From Rhynchopus sp. YZ270_cl-10 (Eukaryota > Euglenozoa > Diplonemea > Diplonemida > Diplonemidae): a stretch of 64,000 nt of DNA. Position 1 is the first letter of the stretch, and every line of letters starts with the position of its first letter. Shown in pieces: positions 1 to 11,213 of this stretch. Under the pieces are notes generated by a model. The model worked only from the letters and a program-made list of their open reading frames with translations. It had not been told where the DNA came from and did no database searches. The position numbers and the translations under genes are program-made. The stretch is from contig OZ037920.1 of NCBI GenBank assembly GCA_964035575.1, positions 62,001 to 126,000 on the forward strand. Reading direction: 5' to 3'.

Positions 1-136
1 CCTGTGTACCTGTGTACCTGTGTACCTGTGTACCTGTGTACCTGTGTACCTGTGTACCTGTGTACCTGTGTACCTGTGTACCTGTGTACCTGTGTACCTG
101 TGTACCTGTGTACCTGTGTACCTGTGTACCTGTGTA
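1..136. repeat. Perfect tandem octamer (CCTGTGTA)x17
   Basis: Seventeen uninterrupted copies of CCTGTGTA begin at the first base and end at 136, followed by CCCCCC. There is no degeneracy between copies. The G-richer strand (TACACAGG) runs towards the left edge, the orientation expected at a left chromosome end, but an internal minisatellite cut by the window edge is equally possible. Confidence 0.95.
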
Positions 137-140
137 CCCC

Positions 141-193
141 CCGATATTGACAGGTCGCTGACAGGTCGTTGACTCATTTCCTATAGCACCAGC
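141..193 (+). repeat. Dispersed repeat R5, copy 1
   Basis: Contains GACAGGTCGCTGACAGGTCG followed by TTGAC, then ATTTCC and AGCACCAG. A close copy lies at 26352-26403. The internal GACAGGTCG is itself duplicated. Confidence 0.8.
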
Positions 194-1973
194 AAGTCTG
201 AACTTTTTTAGGGCAAGTCTGAACTTATTTTTAGGGTAAGTTTGAACTTATTTTAGGGCAACAAGTCAGGCCACTTTGGCTGGCACTCTTGGGGCCCCAT
301 GTGGTATGACTTGTTTTATTGCCCTAAAATGCCTAACTGAGCCGGAGCCCAAAAATGATGCCAGAAACCACCAGCCACCCGGAAAGGGTGAACAGGCAGT
401 CCACGTTGGGCCAGAACCGGTTACAAGGAAGCCTGTTCTGGGGCAACGTGGGGCGCAAAGTTTTACAATTTTCATGCACGGGTGCTCCACAAATTACCAA
501 GTATTCCTTCTTTGTTGAATTGAGAGAGAGTCAGTGTTTAGCTACCACGCGGGCTTGCTTAGAATCCTTCGAGGCCGGCACAATTTTATTTATGTGGTCG
601 GTTAAGACATGCCTATTGAAGAACAACGAGATCATCGTTGAAAGGAGCGAACTCCCCTTCCCACAACATCTCTCACATTTCAACTCAGAATTCATACTTG
701 GTTATTTGCTTTGTCCATACGCAATCAAATTGTCATGCTTTCAAGAGCATGCCTGGCCAAAATGCAACAACGTGGAAAAAATTGTTGTTGTTCCAAAAGG
801 CAACAAGACCACCCACAAGGGGTGTTGAATTGTGCACTGTCCGGGGGAGCGCAAAGTTTTTTCCCTGTACACAGTGGACACATCTTTATCACTTTGTTCC
901 CACGGGGACACATTTGGATACTGCACGCATGCAGAAGTGCCAAACATGTCCGCACGCGGAGTGGAGTGTCCATCATGTTTTCCTGGTTTCCAAAAAGCAG
1001 TTTTCTTGCACTTACTATTTGCCCCGGTGTCTGGCAATAGAAGTGGCTAACATTGTAATGAGTAGCATATACATACCGTTGATCCAAATGAGTAAGGCGA
1101 CCAACAAGTCCTCTGGACTTTTTTGTTGTGACGACAACACGCGGAGTAATCCCGGAGAATTACATCCTCGTATAAAAAGTTAAAGGTAGAGGTGGGGAAA
1201 CTGTAGCTATAGAAATAGTTGTTGCAGTAGTGCAGACACCCGAGGGTGCACCACTATGCTTTTCTTTGGTTGTATCGACAATCACGCACATGATGTAGGA
1301 GCTGTACAATGTCGCCCAAAGGCTTTGTACTTACTGCAGTAATCGGTATTTTTTTTTGTTACTACTACGTCGTGTTCTATGAGGAGTCGCGTTTGGGTGC
1401 GGACGTCTTTTTTCTGTTTTCTGTTCTGTACGGGTCTCGGATCGTGGTGCGGTGCGGTACCTGAGAGTTTTTTAGAGTGATGATAAAGGTCAGAGGGTTT
1501 TCCCCTCCCATTTGTGTCATTATTTAATTTTGCTCGGAAAGTGGTGTGTACTGGGCACAAGGAAATTCAGGTGTCATGCCCTATAAACGGGTGTGAAAAT
1601 AGTCAATAATCCTGATCACCGACAATAATCCGGATTATGTGACAAGGTGGACTATTGGCAAAACACTATTTAAAGTTAACGTGCGGGGTGAGGAGGAGTG
1701 AGGAGGAAAAGTTGCATACCATAGGTTGCTCATTTCACTACCAGGACTCGTAGCGAATAGCCCATACGTGCCCTAAACAGAAACGCAAAAACGACGACCG
1801 CCGGGCTCTGTAACCCAAGAGCCACCAACTTGCCCTAAAAAAGTTCAGACTTGCCCTAAAAAAAGTGTTTGCCCTAAAAATAAGTTCAGACTTGCCCGAA
1901 ATAAGTTCAGACTTGCCCTAAAAACACTTTTAGGGCAAGTCTGAACTTATTTTCGGGCAAGTCTGAACTTTTT
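192..1973. mobile_element. Element bounded by inverted AGTCTGAACTT arrays
   Basis: The left end (192-262) has three direct copies of a module reading roughly GCAAGTCTGAACTT plus TTTTTAGGG. The right end (1827-1973) has several copies of the same module mostly in inverse orientation (AAGTTCAGACTTGCCC), with some outermost copies turned back. The 1.56 kb between them is partly open on the + strand (355-828 and 638-1183), but I recognise no transposase motif and the frames overlap, so coding is doubtful. A family E hairpin sits inside at 1217-1257. This looks like a non-autonomous or decayed foldback element. Confidence 0.5.
1217..1257 (+). repeat. Hairpin family E, divergent copy
   Basis: Reads TAGTGCAGACACCCGAGGG then TGCACCACTA, so TAGTG pairs with CACTA as in the other E copies. 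The usual leading ACTTGGTTGTAT is absent. Confidence 0.55.
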
Positions 1974-2137
1974 CAAAATAGGGTAGGGTAAATCTGACTA
2001 TTCCCCTTTATTTTATCTTTTTGGGATTCAGCCTTGCAATTTTCCCCCGTTTGGACCGACCGGAGGTATTCTTTTTATTCTCGTTTTCATTCTTACACAC
2101 CCTCCCTCCCACCCACCCCGTTTCTTAAAGAACTCAC

Positions 2138-5100
2138 TCATGCTGCTGTCACCTTCACTTCTCCGTCTTCTGCGACCACACCGTCTGCCTTCACATCGAA
2201 GAAGCCAAGCACGTCTTTTTCGAACTCCATCAGACCCCCGTAGTTCCAGTACATAGATGCCACACCGGGGCCTTTGAGCTGCAGGGGAGTAGGGGAAGAA
2301 AAGGTGTGCGGGGATGGAGAAAAATTGACTGCCCAAAGAGGCTGTGAAACAGGGCTATTTCTAAATATGGGGTCCGGGGGGTCCAAAATCCAATCCGGGA
2401 CACAAATTTTTTGGCAGATTTATTTTGTGCCAAAAACGTCCTTATTTGCATTTTTGAGATTCACCCGTGCAGTGGTGGGGTCAATCTCGAAAATTGGACA
2501 ATTTTTTGACCACTTAAATTTTTTGAAAATATGAGCCCGGTTGCTTATACGTGGGGCCCATTTTCGGACAAAAAATGCTCCTCAAAAAAATTTTCCCCTG
2601 AAAATTTTTCAGCCCCAAAACATACTGCGATTGGCATTTCCGGAATCTGTCCGCACTGTGGTGGGGTCAATTTGCAGAAATGGCCAAGTTCTTGGTTTTG
2701 GTCAAAATGAGTGTAAGGTAAAGGGCCAAGGTAAATCCCACAACCCAGATTTTCTCTCCCAGATGCTGAAACATGAAAATGCACGAAAACACCGGCATTT
2801 GCATTTCCGGAATCCGTCCGTTCTGTGGTGGGGTCAATTTGCAGAATTGGGCAAGTTCTTGGTTTTTGTTAAAATGAGTACGGTGCCAGTGATGTTAGTG
2901 TAGAGAACAAGTTTTCTAAGAAACCCCCTCATAGCACCTCCGGCACGCGGCCTGGTGCGCCCTCCAGGTTTTTTCAGAAAACATCAAAACCCCCGTTACT
3001 TGCACAATCTGGAAGAAAACTTTCCAACACAAAAAAAATCGGCAACTTTCTTCAAGTAGAAAGCCCACCCCCCTCTCTTGGTAAGTACTGTAGTACGTGC
3101 AAATTTTTTGGCAGCCCTGTATATCATACTTGGACCGCCCGAAATATATTTCGGGCATTTCGGGCGATTTCGGGCGAATTAGGGGCGGATTTCGGGCGAT
3201 TTTGTGCGCCCGAATTCGCCCGAAAACGCCCGAAGTCGCCCGAAATGCAGATTTCGGGCGAATTCGGGCGCTTTTTCCTTAGTGAAAACCGACAAGGTAG
3301 GGTTCTACTCATTTTCGCAAAAAACTTTTTATAGTTGGAAATATTTGATGTCAAATCTGTCAAAATAAGCAATAATCGAAAACTTTTGTACACCTGAGTG
3401 CACTTTGGAGGCCCGTGAGAATCACCACCAAATCACGGGTTTTCTGACTATCATTTGCTTATTCCCACCCAAAACACACTATGAACCGGGTTTTCACTAT
3501 TTTCGTATTTCAGGGTGAATTTTTGTGAATTTTTGGGTCACAGGGTGGTTCTGACCCATTCTGGGGGGTGTTTCGGGCCTGTAGTTGCTCAGGAGATGCC
3601 CAAAAACGTGAAAAATCGCCTTTTTACGTTTTTAGACATGTTTCAGTGTAAATCGTTAAGGAAACCAGTTTTAGACGTGGCTCCTAACAGAGCTGCACTC
3701 ATATAAGTTGGGTTCTACTAGGAATTTTTGCTCATTTTTTTTTTCTTTGAACAAATTTTGTGCCAATCTTTCAAATAAAGCGTTAGATTTTTACACTGGT
3801 GGCATGCTTCCCAGCACGCATAAGATACTGGTTGTGCGCCCGAATCTGCCCGAAATCGCCCGAATTCGCCCGAAATGTGCCCAAATTCGCCCGAAATGCG
3901 CCCGAATTCGCCCGAATTACGTATAAATTCCCTTTAAAACGCCCGAAATATATTTCGGGCACATTTCGGGCGCTCGGGATCCGCGCCCGAAAAATTCGCC
4001 CGAATTCGCCCGAAATATATTTCGGGCGGTCCAAGTATGGTATATAAGCCCCGTGCAAATTTTTTTGCAACTTTCATTTTCCAAAAATCAGGGACAGGGA
4101 CAGGTTTTTAGAAATAGCCCTGCTGTGAAATATGCAAAAAAAAAAAAAAAAAAAAAAAAAAAGGAGTCACCTTTTGCCGTTCCCTCACACACCCTTCTTG
4201 TAGTTGTTTGATGCGTTGACGCTTCCAGACACCCGTTGGGTGGTGTTGTGGAGCACGGTTGGGTGAGTGAACGACGTGACACTTTCCGCTCACAAAGTAG
4301 TGTGTGTAAGAGAGGAAAAAAAAGCACTCGAAAAAAAGTGCATACTCTGAGGCTTCCAGCAACGCCACGCCCAAGGGTCTTCGCCTGCGGCCCTCCGTGG
4401 TCGCCCACCACCCGTGCATGTGCGTTGGGCATGACCTTGCTTGCCCCGCCCACAGTCGTCATGTTCAAAGCGTTCACCGCCTCAAGCGGGCCGTGGAAGA
4501 GGTGCACCTGCTCCACACCGAATGCTTCCTTGATCTCCTTCCCGTAGGACTCATCCAGCTTCTCCTCCGAGCAGATCATCAACCACTTCAGGTCCTTTCC
4601 GGCGCCTGTTGGGGAGGGAGAGTAGGGAGAGTCGGGGAGTGTGTGACCTGCATACCCTGTCCCTTTACCGTCTTCGCAAGGAGGTCGGCCTGCGCCTTCT
4701 CCATGAAAATACCTTCAACCTTTTCGATTTCTGCGTTCTCTAAGAATGGCCCGACGTGCTGTTAGTTGTTATTTTTATTGAAAAATTTTTCAACGAGGAT
4801 AACTGGGCACAAATTATTTCTAAGTTCGCGGTTTTAATATGTTTGCCTCTTTTTTTGACAACTTTTTTGACATACTGCATCGTCGTGGAGATGTTCCGCA
4901 CCGTACGAGATGGACGACCCTGCTGCAAGCGATGCATAGTGTGCAAGGAGGAAGAGCGGGCGGTGGCTTGTCTGCGGCGCAAGCATCACACGCGACTCGT
5001 TTTTGAGGCCGAGGAACTGCGCTGTGTGGAACGCGGCTGTCATAATGTTTCTGTGTGTGTAGACCACGTCTCTGCCGTCAGGGCCGGGGACGATGGAGGC

Positions 5101-5805
5101 GGGCTGGTCGGGCGTCATGAAGGTGCTGACACGGCGTGTTATCGACTCGTAGTAATTGAATGGTCCCCACACGACCTTGTTGCGCATTGTTGTCGCACCG
5201 GGCAGGTTCATGTTGTTGTCTGTCACGATCACCTCCTTCACGGAGGGGTACCGCGGTGCGCGAACGGAGATGTTTCCGATGACCTGGTCAAGCTCTGGGA
5301 TGCTTTGGTACAGCATCTCGTAGATGCTCTTACGGCTGCTTGCACCCTTCTTCTTCTTCTTGCCGCCTGCGGCACCGTCGGGCATCTCGCAGAACTCGCG
5401 GATGACAATATGGGTAGGTTGGTATTTGTCAATCGCGTCAGCGATGCTGTCAGCGGTTGCGGAGTACGGGTTGAAGTGCACACACACAACACCGATACGT
5501 GCACAGGCTGCCTGTGTCATGAACGCTTCTGCGGTGGACGGCTGGATCGAGAGCACCCTATCGCCAGGTTTCAGACCAGAGTTGAACATCCCCTGTGCAA
5601 AGGCGTCGCTGTTCTTCTTCATGTCGATGTACGTCCAGTTCACCCCCTGATGCGGCACCCTGAACCCGTTGCGGTGCCCCACCCTCCGTGCCTGCGCACT
5701 GAAGTAGTACCCAATCGTGTTATTGAGTTGCGCCTTGTGTTCTGCACCAGACACCTCTGCGTGCAAACACCGCCTCGCTCCGCTGAGAACTGCTGCGCGT
5801 TTCAT
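2138..5805 (-). CDS. Acyl-CoA-synthetase-like (AMP-binding family) protein, probably catalytically dead
   Basis: Four exons: 5805-4876, 4758-4656, 4605-4346, 2278-2138. Introns start GTATG and end CAG, all phases match, and the product is 477 residues. The start is the ATG in ACACAATG context; the basic N-terminus (MKRAAVLSGARRCLHAE) suggests a mitochondrial presequence. The N-terminal half resembles medium-chain acyl-CoA synthetases (GYYFSAQARR, FNSGLKPGDRVL, THRNIM), and exon 4 carries the LKGPGVASMYWN motif equivalent to V-x-G-x-x-V-x-x-GYW. The ATP-binding P-loop (TSGTTGxPKG) is replaced by VPGPDGRDV. YGxTE is not recognisable, and the protein stops about 30 residues after the GYW-like motif, so the C-terminal lid domain with its catalytic lysine is missing. 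I infer a structural or regulatory pseudoenzyme. Intron 3 is 2067 nt and repeat-filled. Confidence 0.85.
2636..2885 (+). repeat. Short tandem units with GTGGTGGGGTCAA core
   Basis: Two units about 167 bp apart share TTTCCGGAATC, GTGGTGGGGTCAATTTGCAG and AAGTTCTTGG. A more diverged unit lies at 2450-2530. Related sequence (GCATTTCCGAACCAATCCC and GTGGTGGGG) recurs near 6760-6850 and 7140-7260, so this is a dispersed family. Confidence 0.65.
3110..4052. mobile_element. Foldback element with GAAATATATTTC palindromes
   Basis: The ends are inverted copies of a segment containing CATACTTGGACCGCCCG followed by the palindrome CCCGAAATATATTTCGGG. Inside lie many units of CGCCCGAAAT or CGCCCGAATT (3140-3280 and 3835-4030). 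The element is flanked by the 13 bp direct repeat GTGCAAATTTTTT at 3097-3109 and 4053-4065, which looks like a target-site duplication. No coding capacity is seen. Confidence 0.65.
4163..4316 (+). repeat. Dispersed repeat R2, copy 1
   Basis: Shares about 130 bp with 39381-39533, including TTCTTGTAGTTGTTTGATGC, GGAGCACGGTTGGGTGAGTG and GACACTTTCCGCTCACAAAG. A long A tract lies immediately to the left, compatible with a retroposed small RNA. It is inside intron 3 of the synthetase-like gene. Confidence 0.75.
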
Positions 5806-6111
5806 TGTGTGTTGCTTTTGGGTATTTTTTGTCCTGAACAGTGGGTATCTTTGTGTTTCTGATAATCTGATTGAGCCGCCATTAAGACGGGCCTTCACTA
5901 GAAAGAAAAAAAGTTGCAGTAAAACAATGAGGGTCGGGGGGGAGCAGTTCTTGGGGCGACAAAGAAACATAAAAAAAAAAAAAAAACATAGAAACTACCC
6001 TAGAGGAGGTAGAGAAATGTTGGCACAAAAAAAGAGAGAACACAAAATACAAACAAAACAGAAGGCACACCTCACAGACTCCTCTATCCCAAATGAAGTT
6101 TATTTTTTAAA

Positions 6112-6155
6112 AAACTTGGTTGTATTAGTGTAGCCACCCGAGGATGAACCACTAT
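6112..6155 (+). repeat. Hairpin family E, copy 1
   Basis: ACTTGGTTGTATTAGTGTAG is followed by CCACCCGAGGATGAACCACTA. This is the GAGGATG loop subtype, missing two bases before the closing CACTA. Confidence 0.75.
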
Positions 6156-6897
6156 TGGTAAAGAATGATTTCATTCATGGGAAAAAATAAAAACAGGCGA
6201 TGAAACTAAGCCCTCCCTCTTACCACGATGACCATGTGACCCGGGTAACATACTATGCAAATAGAATGCTATTCAGCATGCCACCGGGTACATGGTCGCA
6301 TGTGAAGGGTTCAGTACAGTTCCCCCTCATATTCCCCTCTCATAGTGTCCGAAGCTGGCACCTAAAAGGCGGGGGTACTGCATTGTACATGTATCCCCTC
6401 TACTAGTCACCAAAACTCGTTGGTGACAAAACTTTTTTTTTGGAGAGCTGCGTTTCAGACCGTCTTCACTTGCCTTGGAAACGCTCTCATGGAACAAGGC
6501 CTCCGTGCCTTGAGGTTTTTTTGTACACAGAACCTGTCTTGGAAAAGTAAAACATGGTGGTCTCTATAGGATAAAGACTCGCTCCGCCTTCACCCTTGCC
6601 TCCCGAACACATGCACAACGCACGCCACTGTCAGTGTTGAGAAACTCTATCACAGGCTTCGCGCTAACTTTTGGAAAAAAATCTGAAAAATCGTGTTTCG
6701 GGACCAAAAAAACGCACCTCAAATAGTTGTGCGTCAGGGGGTGAAAAAACAGTGTTTTGTGGCATTTCCGAGCCAATCCCGCGTTGTGGTGGGGCATATT
6801 CGGGAAAATGGACAAAATATGAACCCATACTCTTAAACAAGGGGCATTTTCAGGTCTGAAAACCCAAATTCAGATGAAATTGTGGTGTTTTGACTGG

Positions 6898-7096
6898 GAA
6901 CAGGTAGTGCCGCAGGCGCACGGTACCCAACTTTTTTCGTTTTATTTTCCCCTTTTTTCTGCTTTCTTTTGATTGCACGAGCCGATTGCTCTCCACGGTG
7001 GGGTCACATGTGTGCGCAAAAACACTCTAAAGTACTCTTACTCTGAACGATGAGATTCCTCTGGTTTTAGTAAGGAACCCCCTGTTTGCAAAAAGT
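6898..7096 (+). repeat. Direct repeat R4, copy 1
   Basis: About 200 bp repeated at 7507-7702, 609 bp away. Shared blocks include GCCGCAGGCGCACGGTACCC, TTGCTCTCCACGGTGGGGTC and AAACACTCTAAAGTAC. Confidence 0.8.
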
Positions 7097-7506
7097 GCGT
7101 AAATTTCCTGTGGCTTTTTCCCGCCAAGAGGTCGTTTTGTTGCATTTCCGAACCAATCCCGGATTGTGGTGGGGGATGTACGGAAAAATGGACAAAAATG
7201 CAGCGACTTAAAATTTGACAAAACATGAGCCCATACTCGTAAACAAGGGTTATTTTCAGGTCTGAAAACCCAACGTACTGAAGAAGCTATCGGTAACGTA
7301 GTGATGGCGGTGGGGTTTCAGTGACCACAGAGAAGAGTGAGAAAACCTAGGACGGTTATGGCCTCGGAGGGGGTGTGCCCCATGGCGTCCTAATCAATCT
7401 TTATCCGTGAGGGAGGGGGGATCATCCTCAGGGGGGATGTGGTGCCGTACTCAAAATAAAATGAACTGTACATAAGTACATCGTGTTTAAACATAAAGGA
7501 GGGTAG

Positions 7507-7702
7507 GAACAGGTAGCGCCGCAGGCGCACGGTACCCAACTTTTTTCTTTTTTCTTTTCCCTCTTCTCTGCTTTCTTTTGATCGCGCGAGTCGATTGCTC
7601 TCCACGGTGGGGTCACATGTGTGTGTGAAAACACTCTAAAGTACCCTTACTATGAAATATGAGATTCTCTGGTTTTCTTAAGGAAACCCCGGTTTGCAAA
7701 AA
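7507..7702 (+). repeat. Direct repeat R4, copy 2
   Basis: Second member of the R4 pair. With the related sequence that follows each copy, it suggests a local tandem duplication of roughly 0.6 kb that has since diverged. Confidence 0.8.
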
Positions 7703-8136
7703 AAAAACGCACCACAAAAATATCCAAAAATCCCGGGACAAAGGACAGAAGTTAGCGCAAAGCCTGCTCTATCACATGTATTTTTTTTTTTTTTTTCGAA
7801 AAATTGATGACGTGTAGACACCTCGCTTTTTTATCGTGTGAACTCCACGCATTTTTCATTTTATAGGATAGGAAAATCGAGAAGCAAAAAGGGGGTGCAG
7901 TTAGGAAGCGGGGTTTAGACCACAAAAAAAGATGGGGTTGGTGCAAAACGCCTGTGTGCTGTCTGTATAATCCCCTCGTGTTAAGAATCAGGGCTGCTGT
8001 TCCCTATGTGTAACCCCGCTGCGTAGACCAACAAGAAACCGCAGTACGCGGCAGCAACAGGGAAGGCGTTGCAGGCACACACATGCCAATAACATTCAAC
8101 CCGCCTCGCTAGGTAATCGTATAATAATTGAAAAGA

Positions 8137-8170
8137 AAAAAGAAAAAAGAAAAAAGAAAAAAGAAAAAAG
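8137..8170 (+). repeat. (AAAAAAG)n microsatellite
   Basis: Heptamer array of A runs separated by single G. It lies between A/T-rich sequence and has no gene nearby. Confidence 0.85.
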
Positions 8171-8632
8171 ACGGATTGTACAACCAACTCAAGAAGTTGT
8201 AAAAAAATCATACGTCAAGTATGAAGGGGGTGTAACATAACTTAAACTTTTCATCTTTTGTTTCTCTATTTCATAGAGGAAGTCTGGCAGAGTCAGACAA
8301 ACTTCCATCTGTGCTATATTTTTTTTTTGGTTTTTGACTCATCACACGAATGCGGTTCACTTTTTTTTTTTACATTTTTCTCCCCCAAAAAATTGGAATT
8401 CCAAAAAAAATGTGTCGGTTCGCTTTTCGGTTTTCGAGCTTCGAGCAGGGGGTGTGTGCATGGTGGGGGGGGAGTACTGAGGGTCTCGACACAAGGATTG
8501 GTGTTTCTTCATTTAGTTTCTTTTTTCAATTTTTTTTGTTTTGAATCAGGAACAACAAAAGACGAGAGGGGGGGAAGGGGGTGGTGTGCGGTGTTGCCTC
8601 GCGGCGCACAAAAGCCTTCCATAAAATAAAGT

Positions 8633-8669
8633 CGAAAGATGAATATGCCTCACGTACATACACAAATCT
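8633..8669 (+). repeat. Hairpin family B
   Basis: GAAAGATGAATATGCCTCAC is followed by GTACATACACAAATCT. AGAT pairs with ATCT and the loop is CCTCACG. Confidence 0.65.
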
Positions 8670-8777
8670 CAAAGAGAAACGAAGACAGAAAACTGCAAAA
8701 AGAAAAAAATCATGGGATGCCCAAAAAAATCGGAGAAAGAGGGGGCAAAACACATATTCTTCCACGCAATAATCTTT

Positions 8778-8813
<36 letters not shown>
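8778..8813 (+). repeat. Poly(A) tract
   Basis: Uninterrupted run of about 35 A after ATAATCTTTC. No structured sequence immediately upstream resembles the hairpin families. Confidence 0.9.
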
Positions 8814-8816
<3 letters not shown>

Positions 8817-9107
8817 CTCTCTTTCTCTCTTGGCTAAGATTCGTTCCCTCGTCTTCCCCTCTCCCTCTGATTCCCGTGTATCCACTACTCCAACGAAAGA
8901 AATACAGTGATATGATCATATCCAGAGATTTATACACCATAGTAGAACTGAGGCTGAACCTCACTCAGACTTTCCGCGCTGAAGAATCCGATGAAGAATT
9001 CTTCGAAAAAAAAAAAAATCCCGAAAAAAAAATTTTTTCCAGTGAAGAATTCTTCATTGGAAAAAACTAAAAATAAAAAAAATTCCCGAAAAAAAAAAAA
9101 TTCCCCC

Positions 9108-9545
9108 ACATAAGCCTCTGAGAGTGACCAGAACTGGCCTCATGAACAAAGTGACCCCGTCACAGCCAGAACGCGACTCAATTGATCAAACGCCGAACGA
9201 AAAGGAAACATGCAGCATGGCGAAAGGAAAAAAGTAGCGTACCGTGCGCCTGCGGCGCAAGATTGCAACCCACCTTCCCATGACATACTTTGGCAGTAAA
9301 AATGTGCAATTTTAAGCGCATTTTTTTGAAATGTTGCGTACCGTGGCTTCGCCAGGAGCCTTGATGCTATGACCACCGTTCCTTTTTGTACACGTACTGA
9401 GGTTACTGATAATTCGTGTGTCTGGTGCAAATATCAATGAAGTTGAACTCCTCAGTTGGATACCCGAGGAATTCTCTCATTCCGGGTCGGGCTCGACCGC
9501 GCTTTTTTATTTTATTTTTTGGAAATCTCAGGGACTGCGCTGGGA
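9108..9545 (+). repeat. Dispersed repeat R3, copy a
   Basis: About 430 bp, highly similar to 48224-48740. It contains GCGTACCGTGCGCCTGCGGC, CCTTCCCATGACAT, TACCGTGGCTTCGCCAGGA and ACTGAGGTTACTGATAATTC. GCGCCTGCGGCGC and GGCTTCGCC are short perfect hairpins with 3-nt loops. Confidence 0.85.
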
Positions 9546-10129
9546 CGCGTGTTTTGGGCCAGAACTCTAGTTTCTCCGCCGGAGTCCCTGAACTTGCGTT
9601 AACTTCCGGCGCGCGTAGCGCGCCGGGCTCGGGACGTATTTACCTTTTATGTACAAAATCACGATTCTTCATCAAAAATCGTACCCAATGAAGGAGCGCG
9701 GAAACACTGACCTCACTTTTGAAAAAAAAAAAAAACTTTTGCAGATTTGGAGAAAAAGTTTTTTGCGTTTTTTTGGGGAACTGGGTTGCTGACCGCACCA
9801 TGAAATCCCGTACCATACAGGCTGTACCCAATTTTTTTTTGCCTGCGGCCAGGGTTTTTTCTAGGATTTTTTTTTTCAGATCTGGGGGGGGACGCAAAAA
9901 AACCACCCAAAAAAAAATTTTTTTTCGCAGGTGCAAGCAGGGTTTCCGCTTATCTTCATGGAAAATTTTTCCAAAACCGTGAAGATATGTCCAAAAAGGG
10001 GTCAAAAATTTTCGCGCTCCGCGCAAAAAAGCCCCTTCATTTCACGTAAATACGTGATAACGTGGGATGGTAACGTACATCAAGAACCAAACCAACCCTT
10101 TTTCTCATGTTCCACGGAACCTTCCCTCA

Positions 10130-10295
10130 GTACAAGAAGAAACGGCGGTCAGAACTTTCTGGCGAAGCCACGGTACGCAACATTTCAAAAAATTGTGACC
10201 TAAAATTGAACATTTTTACAGCCAAACTATGGTAGAGGGCTGTGGGATTCCGCTCATAAGTTTTGAGTTGCGCCGCAGGCGCACGGTACGCTACT
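10130..10295 (-). repeat. Dispersed repeat R3, partial inverted copy d
   Basis: Inverted relative to copy a: AAACGGCGGTC, GGCGAAGCCACGGTACGCAA and GCGCCGCAGGCGCACGGTAC occur in reverse order. It is more diverged than the copies near 48-51 kb. Confidence 0.7.
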
Positions 10296-10564
10296 TTTTT
10301 ATTTTTGCCGATCCCTTATTCTCACTCTTTTGTTCGGTCCGTCAAATGGTGCAAAGATTGAGTGAATTGGGGGCACGGTCTGAAACTTCACCTCGCTATA
10401 TCCTCTTCACAATGATGCCAGGAAGGGGATAAGACGCGCTTCGCGCGCGCTCGACTCCCTGCCTCCCCTTTTTTTTCTGGTGCGGGTTACGTACGTGGTG
10501 TCCCAAATGGGGGTATGTGCGGGTGACCCCCAACCACCCCCCATATCCTTTTTTTCCCAAGTCA

Positions 10565-10650
10565 AAATGCGTCCCCCCCCGGGGGGGGACGCGTTTCCCC
10601 CCAAAATCTGGGGGGGGACGGCGTCCCCCCCCGCTCCCCCTAGAAAAAAC
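10565..10650. repeat. G/C homopolymer palindromes
   Basis: Runs of 8-9 C directly followed by 8-9 G, flanked by CG and GC, occur twice (10570-10592 and near 10605-10632). Inverted fragments (TCTGGGGGGGGACG, AGGGTTTTTTCTAG) also occur at 9847-9900. Confidence 0.7.
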
Positions 10651-11177
10651 CCTGGCGGCGTCATTTTTCCTTTTTTGCTCCGCAAAAAAGGTTCGTTGAG
10701 TGACTCTGTGGTGTAAGAGGCTAGATTTTTACACCGTACCCCAATTTTTTTTCGCCTGCGGCGCCATTTTATATTATTTTCTTTTTGCTCCGCAAAAAGA
10801 AATAGAGCCATGTCCTGATATGGACGTGGAAAATTGCATCCGGGTGCCCTTTGTGGCACTCCTCCTGAAGGGGTGAAAGGTGCTGGGAATGTTACCCTGG
10901 GTGCTGAAGTCAGGCACGGTACATGTGTGGAGGGACCTGCGGGAGCCCTAGCCAGTGAAGCCATAAGGCCCTAGGAAACTAGCCGGTAGCCGGGAACCCT
11001 CCCTGGGCAGTACAACGATGATACTTCAATCTTAAGTTCATTTCTTCCAAAAAAAGCCCCTCCGTGCCTCCAGCCCCCTCAGGAACAGCAACCTCACTTT
11101 TTTTGCACTTTTGGTAAGGAAAAAAATCGTATATAATAGCCTGATCATATCACTGAAAAAAAAAGAAAAAAAGGTGT

Positions 11178-11213
11178 CTTGAAATACAAAGCCCTCTCGT
11201 GACGATGTACCAG
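11178..11213 (+). repeat. Hairpin family C, copy 1
   Basis: CTTGAAATACAAAGCCCTCT is followed by CGTGACGATGTACCAG. TACA pairs with TGTA and the loop carries CCCTCTCGTGA. Confidence 0.8.

Larger units (their letters stand above)
2279..4345 (-). other. Repeat-inflated intron 3 of the synthetase-like gene
   Basis: The donor GTATGC follows the codon AGA of exon 3, and the acceptor CCCCTGCAG precedes CTC AAA of exon 4, both phase 0. It contains short tandem repeats, a 943 bp foldback element, dispersed repeat R2 and a run of about 24 A. The other two introns of the gene are 117 and 50 nt. Confidence 0.8.

Noticed and set aside
355-1183. Possible transposase in the 192-1973 element
   Set aside because: I looked for DDE-type spacing and piggyBac- or mariner-like motifs and found none; overlapping frames suggest chance.
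4834-5862. Long open frames on the + strand opposite the synthetase-like exon 1
   Set aside because: They are shadows of the real minus-strand exon; the minus strand carries family motifs, correct splice phases and a good start context.
10407-10964. 185-residue open frame on the minus strand
   Set aside because: Composed largely of G/C homopolymer palindromes and repeat pieces; no domain and no codon bias like the real genes.
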